Shown here: positions 45,875-57,882 of the stretch, piece after piece
How the letters are laid out: the number at the start of each line of letters is the position of its first letter
Position numbering within the stretch: position 1 is the first letter of the stretch
NCBI GenBank assembly: GCA_037974665.1
Contig: CM075770.1
Coordinates: forward strand, 97,398,850-97,462,849
Direction: 5' to 3'
Source of the DNA: Ehretia macrophylla
Lineage: Eukaryota > Streptophyta > Magnoliopsida > Boraginales > Ehretiaceae
Length of the DNA stretch: 64,000 bases
Made by a program: the position numbers and the translations under genes
The notes under the pieces: model-generated
The model's input: the letters and a program-made list of their open reading frames with translations, nothing else
Database searches by the model: none
Told to the model about the DNA's origin: nothing

Positions 45875-46852
45875 ATTGGTATCAGAGCCAACTCCATGCT
45901 ATCTTGTTTAGTATACTATAATTTTATACGTGAGTTTTTACTCTTTTACTTTTGTTATCTTAAATCTCCTCTTTGTATAACGAGCCCTGTAATGATACTG
46001 TTGCGTTTTATACTTTGATAATTTATGCGGGCTTCTAAAGTTACTATACTGACAATCATTAGGTCTCATCTGTACAAGTATGACAAATTAATTGCCATTG
46101 TATACGAGTAATCTATGCATGTAAACTGTGCAATGTGTACTGATATATGCATCATATATATTTTTGAGAAACATGTGCATTATATGATCTTTCATGTTGA
46201 CAAGATGTGGTGTACTGAAACATACTAATATCACTAAATGCATTGCCATGTCTTCAGTGACTACTAATATATATTCTTTCATGACATATGTGAGACATTA
46301 GAGTTCTTAGTAATGTTATATAATAACAAGAGGCACTCTAATTGAGTTATGATGTTTCTTTTTGGCTATTTACTTTTTTGTGCAAATTAAGCTATAAGTC
46401 AAAGGTGTATTAGTATGTGAAACTAATTTTTAATTGATGTCATTATTAAGGATATAATATCAATGACTTCAGAGTAGCGAAAACATCCTAGGTCATGGTG
46501 ATATTATGTGGTCATTCTTAGTAAATGCATTTAAAGGACTACATAAAGTTAATTGACATCAATAGTTGTATTTAGTTTATGAAGATAATTTACTTGGCCC
46601 CACATGAAAGTGCTTATTTTTATAAACTTAATAGAATAAGATAGTAAATTTAGCATCAAAAGTAGATATTCCTAGACCTACAAGTATGGACTATTTATTT
46701 TTTGATGTCTAATTTACTAGTCTTATGATGAAGTTTGTAAATTCATGCATGATACTACCTCTGCCCATAGGAAGGTTTGGATTTACTATTTGAATTTAAC
46801 ATTGGTTGATTCAAAATTAAGTTTTTCTTCATAGCATAATGTATGTGTTTTA
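45875..46852 (+). other. 5' leader of copia-2
   Basis: Primer-binding site TGGTATCAGAGCC at 45877, then about 970 bp of AT-rich non-coding DNA before gag. Confidence 0.7.
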
Positions 46853-47290
46853 TTGGTTATTGCAGTTGTTCTTACTACTATTTTTAGTGATACTTCTTGT
46901 ATTCCAATTTTGACTGGTAATAATTTTTCTGACTGGAAAGAGAAAATTATCTTGACTTTTGGGTGCATGGACCTTGATATGGCGCTTCGTGTGGATGAAC
47001 CACTTGCCCCCACGGAATCAAGTTCGCCAACTGATAAGAGTTTGTATAAGTGGTGGGAGCGATCTAATCGCTTAAGTCTTATGCTCATCAAATCTCAAAT
47101 CAGTAAAAGCATTCGAGGTTCCATCTCTGACTGTGATAAAGTCAAAGCATATATGAAAGCCATTGAAGAATAGTTTGTAAAATCTGATAAGGTATTGGCT
47201 AGCACCTTAATGAAAATGTTTTCGGGCATAAAGTTTGATAATTCCAAGATTGTGTATAAGCACATAAAGGAAATGAGAGATGTATCGTTT
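46853..47290 (+). pseudogene. Copia-2 gag, C-terminally deleted
   Basis: NNFSDWKEKIILTFGCMDLD and WWERSNRLSLMLIKSQI give the capsid pattern, parallel to the gag of copia-1. A TAG at 47171-47173 interrupts it, and the frame then goes on with FVKSDKVLASTLMKMFSGIK. At about 47280 it jumps directly to protease sequence, so the nucleocapsid zinc knuckle is deleted. The ATG is not obvious; the frame is open from 46853. Confidence 0.8.
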
Positions 47291-47640
47291 ACATATCATG
47301 AATCTCTTTTAGTTGATGCCCCTAATAATACATGGTGGATTGATTCTGGTTGTACAATCCATATTGCTACTACCATGCATAGCTTCCTAAACTTCAGGAA
47401 ACCGAAGGGAAGTGAACAATGCATTTATTCAAGAAACCAGACGCGTTCACAAGTGGAAGTTAACTTTTAGGATTTTTTTGGAAACATGATATGTTTTAGA
47501 CCTAAATAACACCTTTTATATTCCATCGTTTTCCAGAAATTTAGTTTCTGTTTCCAAACTTGCTAAATATGGTTTTGGATTTAATTTTCATGACTCTGTT
47601 TTGAAATATTCAAAAATGATATTTTCATTGGTTCTGAAAA
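47291..47640 (+). pseudogene. Copia-2 protease region
   Basis: NTWWIDSGCTIHIATTMHSF carries the aspartic protease DSG motif (DSGC in place of DSGA). A stop at 47468 and later shifts (stretches of LVSVSKLAKYGF-like text in another frame) break it. Confidence 0.75.
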
Positions 47641-47641
47641 T

Positions 47642-48652
47642 TTGGTTGACAATCTTTACAAATTTAGATTAGATCCCACATATGAGTGTAGTCTTTTGAT
47701 TACACATGAAGATATTGGTAGTAAAAGGTGCATCATTAATGAAATATCCTCAAAGCTATGGCATAAGAGATTAGGACATGTCTCCATAGAAATGAATAAA
47801 AGATTAGTAAATGATGGAGTTTAACAAACTCTTGATTTTACTAATTTTAATACCTGTGTTGGTTGCATAAATGGCAAACAAACCAACAAGTCCTCTAAAG
47901 AAGCTAGGAGGACTACTGAAGTTCTTGAGATCATATATACAGACATATGGGGACCCTCTCCCATTCCTTGCATGAATGGACAAAAATACTTTGTCTCATT
48001 CATTGATGACCATACAAGATACATGTATCTCTACCTTCTATTTGATAAGTCAGAGGCACTAGATGTCTTTAAGGTATTCAAAGCAGAAGTAGAAAAACAA
48101 AAGGATAAAAGGATAAAGTTTGTAAGGTTAGACAGAGGTGAGGAATTTTATGAGAGGTATAGTGAAATGGGCCAAATACCTAGTCCATTCGCGAAATTCC
48201 TTCAATAAAAAGGTATTATTGCACAATATACAATGCCTAGAATACCTCAACAAAATGGGGTGGCTGAGAGAAGGAATCGTACACTTATGGACATGGTAAG
48301 GAGCATGATGAGTAACTCTAATCTCCCTTTGAGTTTGTGGAGTGATGCATTAGAGACTGTAGTTTATGTCTTAAACAGAGTTCCATCTAAGGCCATTCCC
48401 AAAACACATTTTGAATTGTGGAATAGATGGAAACCAAGCTTAAGACATCTGCATATTTGGGGTTGTTCGGTAGAGGTTAGGGTTTATAACCCAAACATAA
48501 AGAAACTGGACCCAAGAACAGTCAGTGGATTTTTCATTGGCTACCCAATAAACTCAAAGTGGTATAGATTTTACTATCCCTCACACACTCCTATAGTTGT
48601 TGAAGCTAGGAATGCTAAATTCTTTGAGGATCTCAAAATCAGTTGGAGCTAA
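47642..48652 (+). pseudogene. Copia-2 integrase
   Basis: The HHCC zinc finger (LWHKRLGHVS, then CVGCINGKQ) is followed by the catalytic core: IYTDIWGP (first Asp), VRLDRGEEFYERY (second Asp), [13 protein letters not shown] (Glu). The C-terminal LRHLHIWGC and [15 protein letters not shown] are present. Stops at 47822-47824 (TAA), 48206-48208 (TAA) and 48650-48652 interrupt it. The DDE residues survive. Confidence 0.85.
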
Positions 48653-48959
48653 TTTCCTCAACATATTAACTTTGAGGAAAATAAGGAAACTTTTGAACCT
48701 CAAACTGAAGGATTGATTGTTTTTTAGAATACTCCTTTAGAAAATTTTGAAGAGCAACCAAATCAAGAATCTCCACAAGAGGAACACATTACCATTGAAC
48801 CTACTGTCGAAAATATTCAAAACATACAAGTGACAGTAGAATTAAGGAGGTGTACAAGAACAAGGAAAACAACAATTTCTAGTGATTTTGTAGTATACCT
48901 ACAAGAGTTTGACTTTGATGTTGAGCTTGTAGAAAACCCTATTTTGTTTTTACAAGCCA

Positions 48960-49782
48960 TGAGTGGTGAAAGATCCACATTATGGTAGATGTCATGAAGG
49001 AAAAAATAGAATCTATCGCTAAGAATAAAGTTTGGGATCTCATTGAATTGCCAAAAAGGGCAGCAACCATTGGTTGTAAATGGATCTATAAGACCAAAAG
49101 GGATGCCTCTGGCAATATTGAACAATATAAGACTAGACTTGTGGCTAAAGTTTTCACTCAGAAGGAAGACATCGATTATCAAGAAACCTTATCTCCAGTT
49201 TCTAAGAAGGATTCATTTAGAGTAATCATGGCTCTAGTAGCTCATTTTGATTTAGAGCTACATCAAATGGATGTGAAAACAAATTTCTTCAATGAGGATC
49301 CTGAAGAAGAGGTATACATGATTTAGCCTGAAGGTTTCTCACAAGATAGTCACCTAGTTTGCAAGTTAAAGAAGCTAATATACAGACTAAAACAAGCTTC
49401 TCATCAGTAATACACAAAGTTTCGCAACGTGGTTGTCTCATTTGGTTTCACTGAGAAAATCGTTGATCCATGTGTATACCTTAAGGTTAATGGGATCAAA
49501 TTTGTATTTTTAGTTTTATATGTCAATGACATATTACTTGCGAGTAGTGACTTGGGAATGCTACATGAAACAAAGCAATTTCTTTCCCAAAACTTTGAGA
49601 TGAAGGATCTAGGTAAAGCCTCATATGTCATTGGCATAAAGATTCATAGAGATAGATCTATGACGACATTAGGTCTATCTCAAAAGGCCTACATTGAAAA
49701 GGTTTTGGAAAGATTCAGGATGCATACTTGTTCACCAACAGTAGCACCCATTGTCAAACGGGATAAATTTAATTTAAGTTAG
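48960..49782 (+). pseudogene. Copia-2 reverse transcriptase
   Basis: Recognised by NKVWDLIELPK, GCKWIYKTKRDASGNIEQYK, LELHQMDVKTNFF and FLVLYVNDILLASSD. The catalytic YVDD box reads YVND, replacing the first of its two Asp residues. Stops at 49324-49326 and 49408-49410 (QAS HQ-stop) add to the loss of function. Confidence 0.85.
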
Positions 49783-49797
49783 CGTCCCAAGAACTCT

Positions 49798-50448
49798 TTG
49801 GAACGAGAAGATATGAGAAATATACCTTATGCATCAGCAGTTGGCAGTCTTATGTATGCACACGTCTGCACAAGACCTGATATAGGGTTTACAGTACGAA
49901 TGCTTGGCAGATATCAAAGTAATCCTGGCCTTGAACATTGGAAATCAGCCAAGAAAGTTATGCGTTATTTGCAAGGAACCAAGAACTACAAACTAACATA
50001 CAAATACACCAATCATGTGGAGTTGGTTGGGTATTCAAATTCCAATTTTGGTAGATGTGCGGATGCAAGAAAGTCTACTTCAAGATACATCTTCCTTCTT
50101 GCTGGAGGTGTCGTATCTTGGAAAAGTATCAAGCAAACTATAGTCGCTTCATCCACCATGGAAGCAGAGTTCATTGCATGCTATGAAGCAACGTCACAGG
50201 AATTATGGTTAAGGAACTTTATCTATGTACTGAGGGTTGTTGATTCCATAGCAAGGCCAATAAAGATTTATTGCAACAACTCAGTCGCAGTTTTCTTTTC
50301 TAAAATAGATAAAAGTAGGAGTCGCAACAAACATATCGATATAAAGTACCTTCTTGTTAAAGATCATGTTAAGAAGCATGAAGTAGATATCTATCATATT
50401 AGTACTGAACTAATGATTGCAGATCCCATGACTAAAGGTTGCCGGTAA
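49798..50448 (+). pseudogene. Copia-2 RNase H
   Basis: 216 open codons: YASAVGSLMYAHVCTRPDIG, GYSNSNFGRCADARKSTSRY, VASSTMEAEFIACYEA, then DIKYLLVKDHV and ADPMTKG at the end. GYSNSNF stands where most family members have GYSDSDF, so two acidic active-site positions have changed to Asn. It is separated from RT only by a stop at 49780-49782. Confidence 0.85.
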
Positions 50449-50837
50449 AACAGTATAAGGATCATATGGGACTTATTAGTTCATATTTAGTTTAATGTTG
50501 CTTCTTAAATATTTACCCACATTAGTGTGTTTAGTGATGAAGTGACATATTTTATGCACATAAAGTACATGTCATTTATAAGGAAGGATCTTGAATGGCT
50601 TATTGGAAGTCCATTCATAAAGATATTGCTCATAAAGTACTCAAATGAAAGGAATCATGCATGCAACACATGGGAGAGAATGTTCGACATTAAAGGATAT
50701 GACCAACATGACTCATGTATTGAAACTCTTTCTTTAAGTGGGAGCATTCCATGATTAGACTTTTTGGACATGACCATTCTCAATTTTTATCACAAATTCA
50801 GTAATTTTGATTGTGTCATATAGGCCAAGTGGGAACA

Positions 50838-51281
50838 TGTTAGCACGTCTCTCTTAAGAGACTAAATGTGGCCCACTTGTCACGTCAAATATTAATTAAG
50901 ACTTGTGATAATTAAAGAAATATATTTATAGATATTTATTTGAGATAAATATCTTCTGGTGATAAGTCTACTTCGAGATAATTACTAATCATGGATAAAT
51001 ATCAATATTTTACTAAGATAATTATTGCTTGATGGAAGGAATAGATATGTCCAAAATTTAGTTATTTATTGTGAGGTCCGTAGCCTAGTCTATAAATAGG
51101 CATGTGATTTCCATCAGATCTAGGCATTAGGAGTTCCTGACATAGACTAGAAGACACTCATATTTTGAGAGAAGTGAGATTATTTTGTGTGATTCCCAAG
51201 GAGCTTTACTTGAGCAACGATGATCGGAGGTATGTAATTTTGTTTTTTAGAATATTTAGATGTTATTATAATATGCTTACA
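50838..51281 (+). repeat. 3' LTR of copia-2
   Basis: 444 bp, TGTTAGCACGTCTCTCTT to ATATGCTTACA, directly after AAGTGGGAACA. Confidence 0.9.
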
Positions 51282-51536
51282 TTTGTTACATTTATGTATT
51301 TAACTTTAGTATTTCAGGACTATTATCATTTTAAAATTTTGAGATTTCAGGGATATCAAAGATTGTAATTACTTGGATTTAGTAATAAACCTTTGGTTTT
51401 AGATGCTTCAAGCGCCTACGTGTAGTGAATATTGATCTTCTACGAATGTAGTCTTGCGGGGTTAGGAAGGAATGCCATTTTCTAGGTACGCGGCGGTTGC
51501 ATTCCCTAGAATTTACATTGGCAAATTTTGGGGGCA

Positions 51537-51946
51537 TGGTAGAGTGGTATCAGAGTTTAGGTTATGATCTTTTGGGTTTTGTTGATGTTGGGTGTTAGAG
51601 ATTTAGAGTAAAAAACATTGTTTTGAGAGATTTAGAGTAAAATTTGTTTTGATGAACTTAGAGTTTAATGACTATTAGTAGGAAAAAAAATGAGGCTTCT
51701 TTATCTTTCCTATTATCGTGTTTTTCCGAGTAATTAGTTTGATTTTCAATGTAGGAATGCTCTATATAGAACATTTAAGCCTATTGCAAAAGAAGTGGTG
51801 GTTCAATTGTCAATAAAGCATAGGATTTTAGTTATTTTGTATTGTCCTTAACTATTTGGAGATGATGTCCTAAGTAAAAAAGAAGCAATAGGACTTGAAA
51901 GTTATGCTCTTGATGTTATCAAAATATTTATATAAAGTGTAGTTCG
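51537..51946 (+). mobile_element. Primer-binding site and leader fragment of element F
   Basis: TGGTATCAGAG at 51545-51555 is a Met-tRNA primer-binding site 8 bp after LTR F. About 400 bp of non-coding leader follow before the minus-strand LTR of element G cuts it off. The remainder of element F is not found in the window. Confidence 0.7.
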
Positions 51947-54421
51947 TGTAACGCCCCAACTCGACCCCACCTACGATCAGTCAGGACGCAACGAAATTTC
52001 GGCAGTATAACAATAGTAACTTAGATACCGAGCCTCTAAACCAACCTCTTTGTAACTTATATAACCAACTCCACAAATCGCCAATCAACTCCACAATCAA
52101 GATAGCAACATACAACGCTATCAAAATATACTTTAAACCTTCTTTCACCATTTCATCCATAAGTTATATGCCTCCGTTCCAACATCATACATCACTAAGT
52201 AAAACCATATACATACATAACATATTATACTAGCTTAGCAACTTATTTAAATCCAAAAGTAAGACAACTAAATGAGCATAACATTTTTACTATCTTTAGA
52301 TCAGTTTATACAATACAACCTTTAAAAACTTGAAACTCTACAACATAAGTCATACTACAACATAGTATAAACATTCCAACTAAGCATCAGGATATGATTC
52401 TGGCACATAAGACTCTTCAACAAAAGTCACATTCTCAGCCTCATGAGGCACATACCCGTAGTCTTGTTAAGTAACACCTGTATACATATAACGAATGAGG
52501 GTGAGCTTATATAAAACAAGCCCAGTAAGGATTCGATAGATCTTTTAAAAGTATTTACTATACTCCTTGGAAATCATCATTTGAGCAGTAAACACATAAT
52601 AAACATCAATAACAATATAAACACAATAATAATAATAACCAATCAATAAGGATACTCTAGTTGGTGTAGCTCCAAACGCCATCACATTCTCAATCATCTT
52701 TTTATAACTCCCCATTACTCACGCACCCGAGGTTCCTCACTAGTTCCTCCCTCCATGGTACCTCCACCTATGCGAGCTGGGGGTAGTCTATGATAGTCAT
52801 GCCGTTATCAACCCGACAGCCAAACGCTGCCCGAGAGGTGGCACACACATACCAAGACTCACGACAATAGTAATAATAATTCATATCACAGGAAGACAAC
52901 AAAAGTAGGTTGCCTGTCTCCCGGCTTTATCAATAATCAATCAATTAATATCATTTCATCAACATAACATCAATTAATCAATTAACAACTCCACAACTAA
53001 GTTAGATGACAAAGTAGGCCATCCAACTCAACATGCATTAAACCACACAACCAAACCCGAGTCTAACCAACAATAACCCATAGTTCAACTACTCAAACAC
53101 CACTCAAACAACTAAATACATTATTTCAACATTTAAAGAAAGACTACTCAAACTTCTAAAGGTCATAACTTACAACCTACTAATCCAATAACCTCCAAAT
53201 CAATTTCTATCATTCATCCACTCAAGCAACTACATTAGCCCCCTCGGAAACCAACCACAATCCATCCAAAACAAGCCCAACAACCCTAAAACCTCAATGC
53301 ACCATGGCTGAAATTTCTGAACTTTCACCACGACATCACAATCAAAAATTTGACATTACAATATTACTACCACATATTTAACAAACTTTGGATGTAACGC
53401 CCCAACTAGACCCCACCTACGATTAGTCAGGACACAACAGAATTTCAGCAGTATAACAACAGTAACTTAGATACCGAGGCTCTAAACCAACCTCTTTGTA
53501 ACTCATACAACCAACTCCACAAATCACCATAACTCCATTAATTCATCAACAAGCCAATAACTCAATTTTAATACCTAAAAAATAGAAATAGGTGCTACAA
53601 TGGTTCAAAACAGCTATAAACTCATATAAATGATCTTTAGCATCTATTGAGCAATATTCTAACATCAATTCAACATTTCAATGGCTAAAAATTCAATTAT
53701 ATGAATTGACATAAAAATAGCATTTTGAGATCTAGAATTTTTCTCTCACCTTTGATGTTGTATGATGCAAGAAATGTATAGAATGGATGCCCAACAAGTG
53801 CAATCAAACTTTGGATGAAGAAGTTTGGCTTTGTATTGCAATTTCTATGAGAAAAATTGATCAAAAATAAAGCAAAAATGGCAAGCATATATAAGGCAAG
53901 TCAACAAAATTAAAAGAAAGTCAAAGGTTAAGCAATTTAGTATTTTTAGTATTTTAAGTCTTTTAATTAGTGTTTTAGACTATTTTTGCTCAAAACAAGT
54001 ATTCAACACTTAGACTAATTTTAGGTAGCTTATTTTAGGTGACAAAAATTTTCACATGCAAAGACTCTCACCCGACTCGGTTAAAAATGCGATTTTTGCA
54101 AAAGTAAGTGTAAAAACTTTTAAAATTCCTAATCCGATTCAAAATTTGTTTCAATCAGACACGGGTCTATTAATATCCAAGGACTAGGTTTTAAAACTTT
54201 TAAAACACCCGTGTAAAAATTTTAGCGGACGTGCATTCAAAATATTATTCATAAAAACCGTCGATTAAATTTTTGATGCCGATTTTGATGAAAATTTCAT
54301 GAATGCACACTTAGCACGTAATAGGAATATAAATTACAGAATTAGCACATTCTAACTCATATGACACATAAACAGGTCAAATCATGCAAATCTAGGCAAA
54401 GATGAAATCTGGGGTCTCACA
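51947..54421 (-). repeat. 3' LTR of gypsy element G with internal duplication of its end
   Basis: On the minus strand starts TGTGAGACCCCAGATTTC at 54421, right after the gag-pol 3' end and a G-rich polypurine tract (AATGGGGGGAGAA), and ends GGGGCGTTACA at 51947. The first ~130 bp of the plus reading (TGTAACGCCCCAACT(C/A)GACCCC...) occur twice, at 51947 and 53393. The total of 2.48 kb is close to LTR C. Either one LTR with a duplicated end or two overlapping LTR pieces of the same family. Confidence 0.65.
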
Positions 54422-56107
54422 TTCTCCCCCCATTAAAGAAATTTCGTCCTCAAAATTCTTACTTGCTGTACGAGAAAGATTTGGATATTGCTGCTGCATC
54501 TGATCTCTCCTCTTCCAAGTAGCTTCCTCAATCTTGTGATGCTTCCACAACACTTTGACCATCGAAATCTTCTTCGACTTCAACTCCCGTTCCATCTGAT
54601 CAAGAATACGAATCGGCCACTTATCATAAGTCAGATTCTCACGAAGCTGTAACGGCTCTAGCTCTAGAATATGAGAAGGATCCGGATTATATTTACGCAA
54701 ATTAGATACGTGAAAAACATCGTGAACATTAGAGAAGTTCTCTGGTAGAGCCAACCGATATACTAACTTGTCAACCCTGCCGGTAATCTCAAATGGCCCT
54801 GCAAACCTCGGACTCAGCTTACCACCTTTATTATATCGAGCGTCCCCCTTTCGAGGAGATAATTTCAAGAAAACTCCGTCCTCAACTGCAAACTCAAAAT
54901 CCCGACGGCGCTTATCAACATAACTGTTTAATCTACTATGTGCTGTCAGCATTCTCTACCTAATCAACTAAAAATTCTCAATCTTCTCTAGAAGTTCTGG
55001 CATAATAGTCAGATCAACAGCCTTCATCTCTCCTACTTCATCCCAATACAAAGGTGATCGGCACTTATGGCCATAGAGAGCTGCATAAGGTGCCATTCCA
55101 ATAGTCCCTTGATAACTATTGTTATAGGCAAACTTGGCAAGTGGTAGTTGTTTCTCCCAGTTCTTCCCAAAGTCCAGAACACAAGCCCTGAGAATATCAT
55201 CCAGAATCTGAATAGTCCTCTCAGACTAACCGTCTGTTTATGGATGATATGATGTGCTGAAGTTTAACTGAGTACCCAAAGTCTCCTGAAGTTTCTCCCA
55301 CAATCGAGAAGTAAATCAAGGATCTCGATCTGAGACAATACTAGATGGAATCCTGTGAAGTCTAACAATCTGATCCAAATAAAGACCCGTCAACTTTGTA
55401 ACCTCATCTCCTATCCTCATCGGAATAAAATGAGTGGTCTTCGTCAAATGGTCCACAACAACCCAAACTGCATTGTTACCTCTCGGTGTTCTAGGCAAAC
55501 TAGTGACGAAGTCCATCGTAATATGTTCCCACTTCTATTCTGGTATTGCCAACTCTTGAAGTAATCATCCGGGTCGTTGACGCTCTACTTTCACCTGCTG
55601 ACAAGTCAAGCATCTGGATACAAACTGGGCAACCTCCCTTTTCATGTTGTTCCACCAATAATGTTGTTTTAGATCCCGATACATCTTATTTCCATCGAAA
55701 TAAATGGTGTACTTTGAATTGTGAGCCTCTTCCAGAATACCTTTCCTCAAGCCCGGTTCATCGGGAACACAAACCCTATTCTGAAACCGAAGAATACCAT
55801 CTTCATGTAATTTGAAGTCAGACTGATCATCCGTGATTTGATCCTTGATCTTTTGAAGTTTCGAATCAAGTTGCTGAGCTTCTCTGATCTGAGATAGCAA
55901 TAAAGGTTGAATATGGAGATGTGAACACATCACCCCAACCTGAGTCAATTCCGGTCTCCAATAACTGAATTCCTCAAGAACCTCCCATTTTTTAATAGCC
56001 AAACAAGAAATACTTGCTTTACAGCTAAGAGCGTCTATTACCACATTTGCCTTCCCAGGCAGATAACTGATAGAACAATTATAATCTCCAAGAAGTTCCA
56101 TCCACCT
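54392..56107 (-). pseudogene. Gypsy element G integrase
   Basis: From the N-terminus: zinc finger (AHNSKYTIYFDGNKMYRDLK, then CLTCQQVK, 55600-55700); core beginning MDFVTSLPRTPRGNNAVWVV (55450-55516); and C-terminal end KLSPRFAGPFEITGRV, FHVSNLRKYNPDPSHILELE, VKVLWKHHKIEEATWKRRDQ (54480-54830). Stops at 55563, 55314 and within 54953-55310 (several at positions that look like former Trp or Gln codons) break it. This is a chromovirus-like organisation without a visible chromodomain. Confidence 0.82.
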
Positions 56108-56647
56108 CTATTGACTCATATTAAACTCCTTCTGTGAGAACAAATACTTCAAACTTTTATGATTAGTGAAAATCTCGAACTTACTGACCCAAAGATAATG
56201 ACGCCACTTTTTCAGTACGAATACAACGGCTACCAACTCAAGATCATGAGTCGAATAATTCACCTCATACGGCTTCAACTTTCTTGAAGCATAGGCAATA
56301 ACCCGACCATTCTGCATAAGTACACAACCCAAGCCCTCCTTGGATGCATCGCTATAGATAACCATATTATTGGTTCCCTCTGGTTGAGCAAGTACTAGAG
56401 TGGTAGTCAATCTATTTTTCAACTCCTGAAACCCACTCTCACATTTCTCATCCCAAGTAAAGCTAGTCCGTTTCTGAGTTAATTTAGAAAGTGGCCCTGC
56501 AATCTTAGAAAAGTCCTTCACAAACCTACGGTAATAACCCGCCAAGCCAAGAAAACTACGAACCTCTGAAACATTTTTCGGCCGTTTCCAAGACATTACC
56601 ACTTCAATCTTAGTGGGATCTACTGAAATACCGCTCTGTGTAATCAC
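56108..56647 (-). pseudogene. Gypsy element G RNase H and RT connection
   Basis: 179 open codons, starting near the end of the [22 protein letters not shown] and [15 protein letters not shown], then the RNase H domain with [39 protein letters not shown] and [19 protein letters not shown] stop at 56105-56107 precedes the integrase zinc-finger block. FTNHKSL stands where FTDHKSL is usual, so an active-site Asp is lost. Confidence 0.88.
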
Positions 56648-57517
56648 ATGGCCAAGAAAAGATATTCGTTGCAGCCAGAATTCACATTTGCTAAACTTCG
56701 CAAATAACTGATACTCTTGCAGCTTCTATAGGACAAGTCGTAGATGTTGTTCATACTCCGACTCAGACTTAGAATAAACCAAGATATCATCAATAAAGAT
56801 TACCACGAACTGGTTCAAGTACTACTGAAAAACCCGATGTATAAGATCCACGAATGCTACTGGTGCGTCAGTTAGTCCAAAAGGCATAACTACAAATTCA
56901 TAATGCCCATACTGAGTCCTAAAAGTAGACTTTGGAATATCCTCCGTACAAATCTGAAGCTAATAATACCCCTGCCTCAAGTCAAATTTAGAGTATACTT
57001 TGGCTCCCTAAAGCTGATCAAACAATTCGTCAATCAGTGGTAAATGATACTTATTCTTGATGGTCACCTGATTCAAACCACGATAGTCGATACATAATCT
57101 CAAGGTACCATCATTCTTCTTCACAAATAAAACAGGTTCTCCTCATGGTGAAGAACTCTACTGAATGAAACCCTTCTCTAATAACTCCTACAGCTGAGTT
57201 TTCAGCTCATTCAGCTCAACTGGTGCCATCCGGTACGCTAATTTAGAAATAGGTTGAGTACCGGGAATCAAATTAATTACAAACTCAACATCTCTATCTA
57301 GCAGCAATCCTGGCAACTCCTCGGGAAATACATTAGGATATTCCCGAATAATAGGAACTTCCTCCAGCTTTAGCTTATCAGATGGCTTGTTGATCAAATA
57401 AGCTAGATAACCCGAGTACCCCTTACTCACTAGCTTAATAGCTTTAGTTGATGAGATAATAAAACTCATCTTAGTATCCCGGCTACCCGCTACCTCAACC
57501 ATTGGTTGATCTGGCAA
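56648..57517 (-). pseudogene. Gypsy element G reverse transcriptase
   Basis: 57188-57517 gives the RT N-terminal end (EYPNVFPEELPGL, VEFVINLIPGTQPISK, YRMAPVELNELK). After a stop the same frame has [41 protein letters not shown] (the intact catalytic DD pair) and [12 protein letters not shown]. At least five stops lie in this frame, several where Gln is expected. Confidence 0.85.
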
Positions 57518-57546
57518 ATGAAACTATACTACCTTTGTTCTACAGT

Positions 57547-57882
57547 TTAACTGGGCATCGTACTTAGAAAGCCAGCCCATACCCAAGATAACATCATAAC
57601 CCCAGATAGGAAATAAGATAAGTCCAAAGGAAAATCCTGACCCTTAACATGTATTTTACAGTCTTTACATACTAAGTCAGTCACATACTTATCAGTTAAA
57701 GATGTACTAATCTCAACCACATAAGGCAATCTTTCAGGTTGCATGTTAACATGTTGCACACAAGTAGGCGTAATGAAAGAATGCGTAGCACCAGAATCAA
57801 TCAACACTTTAACAAGTTGATTGAGTATAAGGAAGTTACCTTCTACAACTGCTGCTGCCTTAGGTACCTCATCCAAATCCAC
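57547..57882 (-). pseudogene. Gypsy element G aspartic protease
   Basis: VLIDSGATHSFI carries the catalytic DSG. The downstream part shifts frame: the sequence at about 57545-57610 reads FPIWGYDVILGMGWLSKYD only in a neighbouring frame, showing a small deletion. It lies between gag and RT as in all Ty3/gypsy polyproteins. Confidence 0.82.

Larger units (their letters stand above)
45438..51281 (+). mobile_element. Ty1/copia retrotransposon (copia-2), nearly complete
   Basis: Direct LTRs at 45438-45874 and 50838-51281, with TTTGT at 45433-45437 and 51282-51286 as a perfect target-site duplication. Primer-binding site TGGTATCAGAGCC at 45877 and polypurine AAGTGGGAACA at 50828. gag and pol are recognisable along one strand with scattered stops. 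By eye the LTRs differ at about 35 positions in 440 (around 8%). Confidence 0.93.
43874..51536 (+). repeat. LTR F, Ty3/gypsy 5' LTR split by copia-2
   Basis: Starts TGTAATACCCCTAAAATTTT and, after the copia-2 insertion (45438-51281), ends AAATTTTGGGGGCA at 51536 (about 1.8 kb without the insert and its duplicate). The segment CATTCCCTAGAATTTACATT and a Met-tRNA primer-binding site (TGGTATCAGAG at 51545) follow, so this is the 5' LTR of a plus-strand element. Confidence 0.75.
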
